DNA from: Eupeodes corollae | Taxonomy: Eukaryota > Arthropoda > Insecta > Diptera > Syrphidae | Direction: 5' to 3' | NCBI RefSeq assembly: GCF_945859685.1 | Contig: NC_079148.1 | Location: forward strand, 87,673,007-87,737,006 | Length of the DNA: 64,000 nt | Shown: positions 34,800 through 47,400 of the stretch, piece by piece | Position numbering within the stretch: the first letter of the stretch is position 1 | Layout of the letters: each line of letters begins with the position of its first letter | Notes under the pieces: generated by a model | The model's input: only the letters and a program-made list of their open reading frames with translations | Told to the model about the DNA's origin: nothing | Databases searched by the model: none | Translations under genes and position numbers: made by a program

Positions 34800-34960
34800 C
34801 AACCGTAGTCCCGCACTGTTAGGAATGGCCATCAGTTTACCCTTGAGCTAAATTTCGGACGTACTGTTAAGTACAGAGATTCTTTCTTTAGACGCACTAC
34901 ACGAATATGGAATGCTTTACCAGGCTCAAACATTTTAATACTGTTTTTGAAATAGTGAAC
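34800..34960 (+). pseudogene. Small LINE fragment (C-terminal region)
   Basis: FGRTVKYRDSFFRRTTRIWN followed by ALPGS translates from about 34857-34935 and matches the decayed RTT.MWNALPRS segment at about 470-510. Only the terminal region of the CR1/jockey-like LINE family is present. Confidence 0.55.
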
Positions 34961-35942
34961 AACAGAGAAGTTTTATATTACAATCGAAAAAAATAACACT
35001 TTCGGAAAACAAAAATTTACATCAAAATCCAAACTACCGTTCAAAAGGATATGGAAAGAAAATTAAAGCTTTGCTATTAGCTTCAATTATATTTATATAA
35101 TATTTAAAAAAAGAAAAAAAAAAAGCTCTGACGAAAGTGCAAAAAGGTCAATTTTAAAAGCTAAAACCCCACAGACTATGTTGATACAAAAATCATACAA
35201 ACTTATTAATTTTAATTTTTTCAATCTTGATTTTTGTACTTATATTATCTATTGAAGCCTTTAAAGCAAAATTTGGGTCACTAGCTTTATCTAGCTAAAG
35301 TTTGTTATCTTATAGTTGTGTTTTTTAATCTTGCACTTTGAAATAGAAAAAGACGTTGAAAAGAGATAAACTATCATAGTCTTGAACAAACAAACAGCAA
35401 CCAAAATGCATTTCTGTTTAAGGTAAACATATTTAATCTTGAAAATGATATACACAAAACTTTTTAGTTTTCTAAGATCATTGCAACATCAGCTGATACA
35501 TAGATTGGTGTTCTACTTTTGTTCACATAGGTCATTGCCCTGTCTTTTTAATTTACATCAATTCCAACCATAGTTAAGTTTTATTTTGAGTCACATCTTC
35601 GTTAAACATATCTAACTATAGACCCACTATAATATATATATGTATGTACGTAGATCCGAAAAACCATTTGTGTTTTATAACTATCAAGTTCGATTGTATT
35701 ATTCACGAATAACACTTTAAAGCTTTGTTTTGTTTTTCAATACAAAAAAAGAAAAATAATAAAACTAACCTAATAATCATATAGTCAAAATAGAAATACC
35801 AAATACCCAGCACCATATAAACAATTTAAATTAATAAAAGTTATAGTTTGACTGATAAAGTTGCATTTTTACTTTGTTGATTTTATATTAATGAATGTAA
35901 AAAGTTGATTAGAAATAACTTTAGGCCATGAAAAGTTACCCT
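34961..35942. other. AT-rich intronic DNA, no gene seen
   Basis: No protein-like frame and no repeat shared elsewhere in the window. Confidence 0.4.
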
Positions 35943-35944
35943 AA

Positions 35945-36777
35945 GGAGCCAGTTATAGCTATTATTGGTTTTCATCATTGAAAACAAACATTAAAATTTT
36001 CTTGACAGGTCGTTTATAGCTATCATTAAAAGTTTCTGTCATTAAAAAATACTTCCTGATTGATATCCACCGAAAAACTTTTACTGACAGAAGTCTGTCA
36101 TTGGAATTGCGTGAAATTGGAACACAAATCAGTGGAACGATTCGATTCACTTTTGTACATAAAAGTATTAGTTGTTCAGTAAAATGAAAAAATACATTTT
36201 TAGAGAAAAACAAATGCCCAATTACACTTTTTTCCCTAAAAAAAATTCTTTGGGTGATTTCCGATCGATCAGTATATAATTTTTATTTTTAATATAAAGG
36301 AAACATAGTCAAATAAACATTCAAAAATGTTGCCGGATTGATTAGGGGCCAGTTATAGCTACCATTGAAATCAATCTCAAACATATTTGACTGTGTTTCC
36401 CTTCTATTAAAAATGAACATTTTAAACTGATGGATCGAAAATCACGCAAAGAATTTTTGTTCTAAAATAAAAAGTTTAACTGGGCATTTATTTTTCGCAA
36501 AAAATATATTTTTTCTATTTTTCGGACGGTAATTTATTTTTCTAAACAGCTGATATTTTTATGTTCAAAAGTGAAAAGAACCTTTCCACTGATTTGTGTT
36601 CCAATTTTACGCAATTCCAATGACAGATTGCTGTCATTAAACATTTTTCGGTGGCTTTCAATCAGGAAATTTTTTTAAATGACAGAAATTCTTAATGAAA
36701 GCTATAAACAACCTGCCAAAAAAATTCCAATGTTTGTTTCTAATGATGAAAACTAATGATAGCTATAACTGTCGCCT
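35945..36777. mobile_element. Foldback-type long inverted repeat (non-autonomous DNA element)
   Basis: The left arm begins GGAGCCAGTTATAGCTATTA and the right arm ends AATGATAGCTATAACTGTCG then CC. Matching segments recur in mirror order: TTGGAATTGCGTGAAATTGG against CCAATTTTACGCAATTCCAA, AACACAAATCAGTGGAAC against its complement near 36590, and AGGAAACATAGTCAAATA against TATTTGACTGTGTTTCCC. Arms are nearly 400 bp, meeting near 36330-36370 where another terminus-like copy (GGGGCCAGTTATAGCTACCA) sits. No transposase is seen. A partial direct repeat of one arm follows at 36778-36900 (CAGCTGATGCTTTTATGTTC). A small relative with the same ends lies at 63087-63191. Confidence 0.7.
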
Positions 36778-36900
36778 AAAATTATTTTTTTTTTATTTTC
36801 CGGACGGGAATTCATTTTCCTTAACAGCTGATGCTTTTATGTTCAAAAGTGAAAAGAATCGTTCCACTGATTCTTGTGAGGAAACGGTTTTCGGTGGATT

Positions 36901-39403
36901 TGACAAAAACCACATTAGATATATGCTGACTTAAATGGAAAAATGTTGTCAACAAAATTATCTCGAAACTTTAAACTGAAGCACCGATTTTCAATATAAA
37001 TTTTACGACTTAGTTAAAGCAAAAGTGGCGTATAGTTTCAACATTACCGCTCAAACTTTAAGTGAATACATATTATCATCGCATATCATTGTTTAGAATA
37101 ATCTTGCGCTTGATAATGAAAATAGGTCAAATTTGAAAAAGAAAAAAAAATGTATCTATACGCGATGTGGTGTGTGATGGTGTTTTTATTGTATTGGTAT
37201 AGTACCTACTCCTGCATAATAGCAGACTTATGGTAACAATATTTTTGGTTTGTGTGTCTGTTTTTGAAAATTATATTGTACAATATATGTATTCATTATT
37301 ATGTAGATATAATGATGTCTATATTTATTATGTAGGTTCTCGATCCAAAGTCGCAATCTAAAAAGATACAGCTGATATAAAACTGGACGGTTGACAAGAT
37401 AACAATGCGATTTAGAAGTCGCTGTTTCGTTGTATGGGCACATTTGTAGTTATATGGATGTTGTATTTAAAAAAAAAAGTTGCCTTTGTTTGTTAGTTGA
37501 ATTACACTAAAGTATAATCGGTAGGTGAATAACCATATAAGCAATTTATTCAACTCATCGTATTGCATCAATCAGAAAAGTTTAATAACTTATATTTATC
37601 TGTTGGCAAACTAAGGCTAGAAAAGTTAAAAAAAGTGAAATAGAATTTTTGTAGACATGACAGAAAATAAGAAGCGAGTGTTTGTCTGTCTTTAAGTTTG
37701 TCTTCTACCTATTTTTTGAGAAAAACTCAACACTTTAAATAGCAAGACAGTACACGTTTCAATGTTATAATATGATATGAACTGATTTAAATGGATATAA
37801 TCCGAAATAATTTTTTTAAAACTCTCTCAATTTATAATTTAACAGTGAATCCTCTAGATATGTTATCAAAACGATTCATAATAATCAACCTCGTTTTATG
37901 TTTTATGAACATTCTTTTTTAAAACTTTTCCATACTTATTTCAGCATCAGCATTTAGCATGTTACACTTTTTTAAAAGTTCTCTGGGACCGTTTGCCATG
38001 TCCCAAAGCCTTACTATTCACTGTGCCAAGAACATTTGAAGTTCTTTTCTTATTAATCATATTCTACACAATACGTGCCCCACAGTTGTTTTTACGACAC
38101 CACAGCCATCACATGCAGTTTTATGCACAATGATGAAAGCTCTTTTGCACTGTCCTGACCTACACGAACATTTTTTCCATTAATATACGCAGAAACGAAT
38201 GGCGATGACGGTGATGGGACGAATTTATCTAAACACAAGTTCAGAACTGCAGAACCAAGGCATTTTGAAGACATTCTTGAAGACTGACGACAGGCGTTTA
38301 GAGCTTTTGGTTGAATCAGTCAGCTGCTCTTTGATTATGAATCCGATTTTTCCACTCCTGCTTGCCATATGCCATAATGAGAAATACGTATCTAAGTATG
38401 GAGGTATGTAATACTAGACGGAAAAAAGTTTAACCCATCCGATACCCCTTTGCCTGTCTAAGTGAAAAGAAAAACTCTAACTGCACGTGGGAGGTGTTAG
38501 GGTATATAGAAAATTTCAAATACACTGTGTAAATAGTAGAGGTAATTGTGCCCATTTGTCCACGAACATTGGGTCTGACAAGGCAATGTCACACTCTGTG
38601 TTAAAAGTTTTCAATCAGCATTTTTAGTTGTTTTCGTTTCTCGTTTTTTTTTTTCAATTAGTTTATTGTTTTTTGTTCCTCATGAAGTAATAACTTGTCA
38701 TTGGTGAGCATTGTTTTGCAATTTAAATTTTCTAGATATTATTTGACTTAATATAGGGCAAAAGTTGCATTTTGTAATAATATTTTTATTGAACTTGCAA
38801 TATTCTTTATTGCTTCACTAAACAGGTATCTGAGTGGAGTAATGGGTTAAAAGTAGATTTCTTTTGTTGGAGAAAAAGCTTTGACTGATTAATGGTTGAA
38901 TGTGTTTAATGTATTGTTTGTAGAGTCAAAGCTTATATAGATTAAAGTGTTTTGAATGTATACATAATTTTTAATAATCCAATTGGTGAGTTCAACTTTA
39001 GTTGGTTGCAACTAATGCATTTGAATACATTTGAGATAATAATAATTAATGAAAATCTAACATTTAGAATTACTAATTTAGAAATGGCAGATATACATTT
39101 AAAAAAAAAAAAAGAGTTTTAAAATTTTGGCGATGCGGTCAAAGATGCTTAAGTCGAAAATAATTTGCATATCTGAAAAGGTAAATGCAAAAGTATGATT
39201 TTACGGGGCGAATATTCTTTCACACAAATCCGATAGCTGGGATATACAATTCTGCCCCTCCTATTGGCCTTAAGCATTTACAAAATTACTGCGTAAGCTT
39301 TTGCATCATTCCTGTTCTAGAAGTTTCTTTTCTGAGCATCATATTTAGACAGGTGTTCCTAAAACAATTTTAAGTCTTTTGGATAGAATCTATAAAAAAA
39401 AGA
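36901..39403. other. Intronic DNA, no confident gene
   Basis: 37980-38410 is less AT-rich and contains opposing short frames (38092-38274 minus, 38199-38411 plus), but I see no domain or splice boundaries. The rest is AT-rich with nothing recognised. Confidence 0.35.
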
Positions 39404-40380
39404 GGATGGGATGTGACCCACACTGATAACTTCCGACTGTCGATTTGTCTTGCTTAAAAGTTTGTTTTTTTTCGTGTTCCTTTAAAACAGTTGTCAGATG
39501 AATTTATTCTTAAAAATTAAATTTAATATTAAAATTACCAACAATATTTTTTATATAAAGTAATAGTTTAGTTTGAAAATCTAGTATTTTTAAATAGATT
39601 TTTAGTCGAAAGCAAATGGTTACCAATTTTAGAAGCATTTTTTGAACATTAATTTTAACCAAAATTGCGACTTGTTTTTTGTAGATTTAATTTTTTGTTT
39701 GAACATAATATTTTTAATTTTTTTTAACTGCATGCTGACAACAATATTTTTTAAAAGTTAAAAGTAGTTTAAAGCCAATATCTCAAAGTTTTGAAAATAT
39801 ATTTGTGTCGAAAATCTATTTTTACCAACTTTTATTAATTTTTTTGTTTAGGTTGTTATTTGTTGTAAAAATACTGACAATTTTATTTTTCTCAAAATCT
39901 TACCAAATGTTGAAAATAATATTTTTTAAAAGATAAAAGTAGATAAAAGCCAACATCTCAAAGTTCTGAAAAGGTATTTAAGTCGAAAATCAATTTTTAC
40001 CAACTTTTATTATTTTTTTGGTTAGGTTTTTATTTTTTGTAAAAAACAGTCAATTCGAATTTTCTCAAAATTTTAGCACATGTTAAAAACGTTATTTGTC
40101 GTTGCACAAAATTTGTTTGGATTTGTTTGCCTTTTCTGCATCTTTCTGACTTATTATCTGCATAACAAAATTTATTTGAAGTCGATATCTCTTCTGGTTC
40201 TTGAACTTTGGACTACGAAAAACGTCGCGAACGTACGGACGTACGAACGTACGTACACACGCTCACACAAGCATCTTTCTAAAAATCGTTTATTTCGACT
40301 CTAGGGACCTTAAAACGTGGGGAAATGTCAAAATTTTCAATTTGAGAAATCGGACCCAATAACTTCCTTTGGGAAGTTAA
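39404..40380 (-). repeat. Copy E of the AACTTCCCAT-ended repeat family, both ends and tandem core
   Basis: Starts GGATGGGATGTGACCCACAC then TGATAACTTCC and ends GGACCCAATAACTTCCTTTG then GGAAGTTAA, that is, the reverse complement of copies B1 and C. The core has tandem units of about 175 bp: CAATATTTTTTAAAAGTTAA at about 39741 recurs as ATAATATTTTTTAAAAGATA at about 39917, and AACGTTATTTG at about 40086. Near the palindrome end lies a run of ACGTACG-type alternations (40222-40256). No protein-coding capacity. Best complete example in the window. Confidence 0.75.
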
Positions 40381-40389
40381 AAATGATGT

Positions 40390-40520
40390 AGAATGTTTTG
40401 ACCTCATCCCCCCCCCTCATTACATCCTTCCCTGTTTTCCTAACGTTTACACTGTGTAAAAGCTTTAAACATGTTAACAGTATTAACAAATTCTTGAGTG
40501 TCGGCCAATTGTAAAAAAAT
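40390..40520 (+). pseudogene. 3'-terminal LINE fragment abutting repeat copy E
   Basis: CATCCTTCCCTGTTTTCCTA, then ACACTGTGTAAAAGC and GAGTGTCGGCCAATTGTAAA parallel the 3' end of the LINE fragment at 565-655 (CCTTCCCTCTTTTCCTACTG, ACACTGTGTC, TAGTGTTCGCTAATTATAAA). Non-coding remnant. Confidence 0.5.
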
Positions 40521-40689
40521 GGGTTTATTACACGAAATACTAACAAAACAGAAACAAAAATTAAACTTTCAACATATTTGCTATTTTTTCCTAAAAATGT
40601 TTCAAATAAGTTGTATCTTTCATTTCTAAAAGTATATCCTAGTAATGCCACCACTAAATTATGCTTTAATCTATAAAAAAGTTGGGTTG

Positions 40690-40950
40690 TGGTCGAAATA
40701 TTGTATTTAAAATACTGTATCACAAAATACTTTATTTTAAAACACTACATGTACAAAATACTGAATGATTAAAATGCTGTATCCTAAAATTATGTATTTC
40801 AAAATTCTGTATATAAAAATCCAGTATCTCAAAATGCTGTTAATAAGGCTTAAAAATAAAAATCGTTTTGGCAATGTAAACAAGTGCGCACATTATTTTG
40901 AAATACAGAATATCTTCCATACAGTATTATGACTATACAGTATCATACAG
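40690..40950. repeat. Degenerate short tandem repeat (AAAATACTGTATC-like)
   Basis: The motif AAAATACTGTAT recurs with variants (AAAATACTGAAT, AAAATGCTGTAT, AAAATTCTGTAT, AAAATGCTGTTA) at about 15-22 bp spacing from 40708 to 40840, with inverted versions (ATACAGTAT) at 40919-40950. Confidence 0.5.
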
Positions 40951-41579
40951 AATTTTGGCATAATTTTTTTCTTAAATACAGCTTTTCGACCCGCTCCAAA
41001 AAAGTTGTATACATTAAGTTCTTGAATTCAAAAGATAGCCTCATAAAGCCCTTATTTTTCACTACTTATTTTACTGTCCCTTTAGATTTTAGAAATTGTC
41101 AACAAAAACAGTCTGAACGCACAACTAGTAATTAAACTTTCGTGTCGCAAACCATACAAAAATTAAAGCGTGCAGGAAGTTGTCTGGGGCTTTTAACTAG
41201 TTCGAAAACCCCTAGCTACTCTTTTAGCTTAATCCAAATAATAGGTCTGCAATGCAAGAGGAAAAGCTTTTTTTATTTCAATGCAAACATACGAGTAAAT
41301 TGACGGTAATATATCGCATAAGTTCTTACTTGATCTGTTTCAAAATTCACAATTTACATTTAGAACAACTATCTTTCCCTTCGGTGGATGGGTATATTGA
41401 AAATTGTATACTTTTCAAAACTATGAGATTAAAATCGGGAATCATTTTAAATGTTTGCAAAATTTGATGCTTAATTATGATTTGGATTTTTAGGCGAGCA
41501 AAATATTTAGAAATATATAGGTATAAATGATAGGTATAATAGTTATTTAATGATAGGCTAGTTTTCAAAACTTATATTA

Positions 41580-41805
41580 CTAATCATGCTTGAGGTCTTG
41601 GGTTCAACCCCTGTCTGTGCCAGCTGTTTTTTCTTCACTGAAGAATCCTCCAAGAGTAATTGTTGCCATGCGAAGTGCTTTCACAAACTATCCGTTCGGA
41701 TTCGGCATACAAACTGCAAGACCCCTCCATCCCATACAAGGCTCACACAGAGGAATGGTTGAGACTTGTAAGTCACTAGATTATCAATTATTTTTGATGA
41801 GTATC
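41580..41805 (+). mobile_element. tRNA-derived SINE copy
   Basis: GCTTGAGGTCTTGGGTTCAA then CCCCTGTCTGTGCC includes GGGTTCAACCCC (B-box-like) at 41601-41612. The body GAATCCTCCAAGAGTAATTG then GTGCTTTC matches the copies at 24.7 kb and 30.4 kb, and the tail AAGTCACTAGATTATC matches the GTTACTAGG part of the 30 kb copy. Confidence 0.65.
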
Positions 41806-43314
41806 TAAGCTGTGATAGTTGGGAATGTTGCACATCCAGAATTATGGTAAGCAATGAGAATTTGGATAATTTTGTAATTTATAAAGTTTTAAAAGACCAA
41901 ATTTTTGAAAAGTTACATTTTTCTTTAAAGAAATATTTTAAAACTTAATTCCAAAGGAAACTTTGAACACCAGGAACTATATTAATTTAGATGTGCCTAT
42001 AACATGTTCTTATCCGTATAGTACGAAGAACATGGACATTTAAAAAAAAGTGTAAATTTTTCTGTAGAGATATATGTATGTATAAATATCTACCTAAATA
42101 AATGCCTACCCTCGTTTCCACTTTAAGAACATAACAAAAACACAAATCTATGTGCGTGTGCAGTTGCTAAAGGAAACATGACATCCACTGACAACAATTT
42201 CCTACTCATCCCTCTACCAGCTTTGTTTTCAAGCGTTAGCAGTGCAGTTGGGGATTTTGTGGGAGGGGGCCCTGTGTCACACCGTTAACATCAGCATAAC
42301 TGTAGTCAGGCTCACGTACATAGCGATGCTACTTTTTTGTTGTTGCTATTGCTGTTGAATGGATTCCAAATAAATAGGTTAAAAGTTGCTACAGGTCAGG
42401 TTTCGCTTCCTTCTTGTGTCTTATGTTCAGTTATAATATGTATGATGGTAGTGGTGGGGTTATTTGTACAATATACATATACATATATATTATTTCTTTT
42501 TAATGGGTGTGTTTCTGGAGGCATATGTATTCTGTATAGTAGTCTTTAGTGCATTCCCATTTATTGAGCGAGTTTGTTGGTGGTATTACATATTTCTATT
42601 TGTTTCTTCATATTGTGATGGTCCTTAGTAAATTTCACCAAACGGACTTATACCGCCTCTGCCGTCTATAAATAAATAAACATAAATATTATTAAATATA
42701 ATGTTTTGTTTATTAAATAACTCAAATGGACAGATATTCTCTTCCTTTAAATTTAAATAATTTTTGAAGAGATTTTTTTTTATTTCTGAAAAACTTGCAA
42801 AAATGGCTTACGAGGTTATGAAATTTAACTGTCGATGTGTAAATTAAAATATATTACCGATAAACATTGTGTGATATTTTCCTAGGCTTCAACAAAATAG
42901 GGTTTCCAATAATATGTTTTATTTTGATATTAAAAAAATGTTAAGGTTCTCAAGGAAAACACAGTCATTAACTTATGTGAAACATCTAACCGGTGGTGGC
43001 TTTAATATATCAAAGGCTTTTAAGTATGCCCACACATTTTCTCGGATCACTGGCCAAAAGTAGTTTATTTATCACTTAATTGTCAGTTAGAATCAAAACA
43101 ATTCCAACTGTTTCCTAAATTGTAATGGAAGAAGAGGGTTTGAGAGTGCTTACCAAGATAAATTCCTAAAATTTTGATCTTAGCTAAATACCTCCAATAA
43201 ATTTTAACTTTTGTTGTAAGGTGTTATTGTATCATGTAATGTAAATTGATTATGATGTTTGTAGTAGGTTCTTTGTTGAAGAAATTCTATGGATGTTCAG
43301 ATAAAGAATTGATA
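41806..43314. other. Intronic DNA, no gene seen
   Basis: 42090-42560 is less AT-rich and single-copy-looking, possibly regulatory. No frame with recognisable content. Confidence 0.35.
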
Positions 43315-44400
43315 TTTTATTATTATTATCTTTATTTTTTCTTCACAAAAAAAATACAGGCTCACTTACATTTTAAAGATTTACAAGCATGGCTATTAAG
43401 CCGTCTGCCGGTTATATATAAATTTTAAACATTGAGAGAGAAGTTATTTTTTAGCTGTTATATAATAAAAATTAACAATTTACAAAATAATTTAAGATTA
43501 AGATACTGATTATGATTAAGTATGCCAAATTGAACGATTTATTTCATTTAAAAATAACAAATGTTACAGGCTTTCAGTTTAACAAAAACAAAAACTTTTT
43601 AGGTTTAATCATTGATATTTAGATACATAAAAAAAATACATACAAAAAATGGAAGAGCAGTAAAAGACTTTCAATATCAACATTGAAACGGGCTTTAAGT
43701 TTAGCTAAAACAAAATTATATTAAAATGAACATTACATTAGAGGTCCACGAATGAATTTCTATACGCAACAGCTTCAGAGAAAAAACGCATAAGAAGTTT
43801 CCAACCACCCTCACCATTCAAAACTCCAAGACAGTCCTCAAACGAAAGGAAGCTCTTATTGAAGTACAAACGCCGGATCTCTTGTAAGATCGGACATAAC
43901 GCTAGTAAATGGAAAACATTTTCAATTTGATTGAGGTTACATAATGTACAGTTAGGATTTATATCATTTCTGTGAGGTCTATAGATAAGCTCGAGCATCT
44001 CCGTGCGAACCTTAAATATCAGACTTATCTCAACAAAAGTGAACTCGGTTCGAAAATAATTTGCTTCCCCCAAAGAGAAATTAAGTTTACTGTATAATGA
44101 TCTAGATTCGGACTCCCTTGCCCGATTGAGAAATGTCTGAAAAATGTTGTCATCTATAATAGAAATACAATCGTAGAGTTCATTCTTCCACGAATCTAGA
44201 TTATCCAAACAAATCGTCAAAGGAAAGTTATGTTCTGAGGCCAAATCACTCCAATCTTTAAAGGGTGTGTATCTGTAGCGTAACGCTGTTAAGAGAATTG
44301 ATATTTTGTTGACTTTAGAAACAAATAAATTGTTAGATGTGGTCCGTTCGAGTACTTTCTGCACTAAAATTAGTAAAAAGAGATACATATTTTAAAGAGT
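43315..44400 (-). pseudogene. 5'-truncated LINE: C-terminal zinc-knuckle part, frame still open
   Basis: The minus-strand frame 44388-43738 (216 codons) is the C-terminus of a LINE polyprotein. It contains RTEMLELIYRPHRND followed by a C-x2-C-x8-H-x5-C knuckle (CTLCN...HLLALC). The plus-strand relic at 4497-4690 is homologous (RAELLDLNFISHRDD). The 3' UTR runs to about 43315, where AATAAA precedes GATAATAATAATAA on the element strand, typical of a LINE tail. A GGCAGACGGC motif near 43401-43410 is shared with the 4.85 kb relic. The open frame suggests a younger copy than the one at 3-5 kb, but it lacks endonuclease and reverse transcriptase. Confidence 0.75.
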
Positions 44401-47400
44401 GGGTAAAATTCTCTCACCGAAAAAAAAACTACAAAAAATTAATCGAATGAAAACAACAAATTTTTCACACAATATTACTGCTTTGTTGCTGTTCTTTGAA
44501 AATTTGTTTTTAAATTTTATAACTGACAGCAAGCAATTTATATAATTTATTTGAAAAATTTCTTGGGCTAAAATTCGTAAGTTGAGGAAATATTTAACTC
44601 TCTCGTGAGCGCTCTCTTTTACGAAAAACTGCGAAATTTTTAAATACTCGAACAGATTGGTTAAATTTCGTATTTTTTCGTAAAATTGGACTGTTTTAGG
44701 AGGGCACGCGAACGGACATATTTTAAAATCCTTCTTTGAGCTAAAATTCCATATTGTAGTTTTTACTCAGCGCAAACGCTTGTAAGTAACGAATTATTAG
44801 ACAAAGAGATTAGTATAAAATTACATTTAGTGTTTTGTTGGAAAATCTATCAATAGTATAGTAGGATTTTATACGAATAACAAAAACAATATCCGCAGTA
44901 TGAATACTACCGATAAAAATTAAAGTAGAATCTTACTACGGATTTAAGGATACGGTTTTTGACATTTATACGAGTCTCGAATAGATCTTATGTGATTTCG
45001 TTCTCAAATGTTGGTACGATTAATATTGCATTTGTATCTCGATGGTTGTGTTCGTTGAGTAGTTATGCATTTGGAATCATGCGTTTTCCATTGCAAAAAA
45101 AAAATCACATTACATTACATTACATTTCACACTACTCTGCACATAAATGTGCAGAGTAGAGAACACATCGGTAACTGTTGATGTTATTTAGTTTTGTTAA
45201 TGAAAATGGACTAACTGGGTTTATTTTGCAAGAGAAAACAATAGAAAAGATATAAAGTTTTGCTATGTTTCCACCAAAGGTTTATTTCAGTTAAAATTAA
45301 ATAAATCTTTTTGGTGTTTCCACATCACAAGAAGATTTAAAAATGATTAAGTTTGACAGCACTTTCTAAAATGCTCATTTCAACTCGATTCAGATGTATA
45401 AAAAATTAAGGCGAGCTTTATGTTAATGTAGTAGTCTACAAACAAACCCCCTTCTTGAAGTTCTTATTTAATGTCAAATTCTTTGGTTGAAACTTTTTTT
45501 ATAGAATCTCAATATCCAGATGTTTTCTTACCAATTCTTCTTGAAAATTGTCCATTTTATTAGTTTTAGTTAGTTTATTTTGCTGAATTTAATTTTAACT
45601 TTTGATTTTCACAAAACTTTTTTCTATTTGTGTTTTTTTTTTTGATACTATTCTGACATGTCTTCTTTTAGTTGTGCCAATTTATCACATATAAATAAAT
45701 TTATAAATTGTTAAAAAAAAACTTAAATATGAAATACTGGGAAAATATCAAAAGAAATGGTTTATGTATTTGAACGAACTAATCGAATGCACAAACCATT
45801 TCTTGGGATAGGTTAGTTTCCTGGTTTTGAAACGAGTTCTTTCTTACATTATGTGCAGTCTTAGGATAATCTAAGCCAGGGATGAACAGTGCTTAATGTT
45901 TCTATGGGCTTGGCGGAGGTTTGAACGCAGCCCATACCTCAGGTCCAATTCATACCGGACAACAAAAAAACTTGTCTTAAAAAATCTTAACACTGGTGAT
46001 CGAAGATTAATGGTTTGTTTCTTACCTATTCCCGTTTGGTTTTAATGTTTATTTAAATGATTTTTCAATTTTTCGTCAGCGTTATACAGGTGTAGCATCT
46101 TTTTTTTAATTTTGCGTAATAATTTGCCTGGAAAACAAAGTTGGTAAAAAAGAAACAATTATTTCTGTGTTCAGATCAATGCAGATAATTTCCTTTTATC
46201 ATATGGTGATAAAAGTATGTAGTGATGTATATTAACCTTATTTGTATGATTTAGGATAATTTTAAGGAATGTGGTAGGAAATTAGGTGTGTAGTTACTAT
46301 TAAGTTTAGGGTCGTAAAATCGGGTTTAAAGGAAACCAATAAAGTGACAGTTTCTAGGTTTTTGCAGTTAAAAACGGCTGAAGCGGCAAGTGCTTGCTTA
46401 CTAATGATTAATTTTTGACCAAAAGGGTTTTGCTATCTTCATAAAAACTGAGACTTAAAGAGAGCTTGAAACATACATTTATTTTAGAAGTTTAAAAAAA
46501 AAACGAATGATTATTTCAGTAATTTTAGAATCTTATTTAGCGTCTTAAAACTGAATAATTTATAGCGTAAGTTTTTACGGAAAAGTGAACCAAATTCAGT
46601 GTTTTAAATAAATTTGAAAGTTTTTAAACCTTTGTACTGAACATTATATCTTGCGAATGACCCATTACAAATGAATTGTTTGACTAAATATTTGATTTAT
46701 TTATGAACAAGTCAACTATTCGTTCTTCGGTGCCTTTCCCATAAGATTTAACCTACATTTTCAAATTTGACGTTAAAATAAGAAAATAATTGTTTTCTTA
46801 GGATCCGGATTAAAAATTTACTAATTCAATCCTATCTTGTTTAACGGTTTGAAAGCTTTAAGCAACCATACCTAAACAAAATTCAATCCACACGTTCCAT
46901 GCCAGTACTTGTGTTCGGGTAAAGATAAAAATTTAAAATATTTACTTCATTCGTAAAATAAATACAATAAATTGCTGTTTTTAGAATTCAATACAAACTA
47001 TGCTCGAAATGGATCATAATGGAAAATTTTTAAATTACAAAATCAGTTTAAATTAATCACACTGATTGTACATAATTCAATAAAATATACGAGCGTATAA
47101 AAATTCATTGATTAAAACTTAATAAAAAAAATATATAAATTTCATATTTAATAACAACTTCTTTAAATTTTCGGGTATACAACTCATCAATCAAGCCATC
47201 ATTAACTCATATACACTTAATGTTTCCTTTCACTTGACCTAGAAAACATTTCAAAAAATTATTTTCTATATAACAAAACAAACAAATAAAACCAAACACT
47301 ATTTAAGCCCAAGTTCAAGAACCTTAAAATGTGAACAGTGAAAGTTTTATTTTGGGGAAATTTCTCTAAGCTAAATTAGAATACAAAAAATTATTCTCAC

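Noticed and set aside
38092..38411. Overlapping opposed frames of 60 and 70 codons
   Set aside because: No domain, no splice boundaries and no similarity that I recognise; composition is compatible with chance in a less AT-rich patch.
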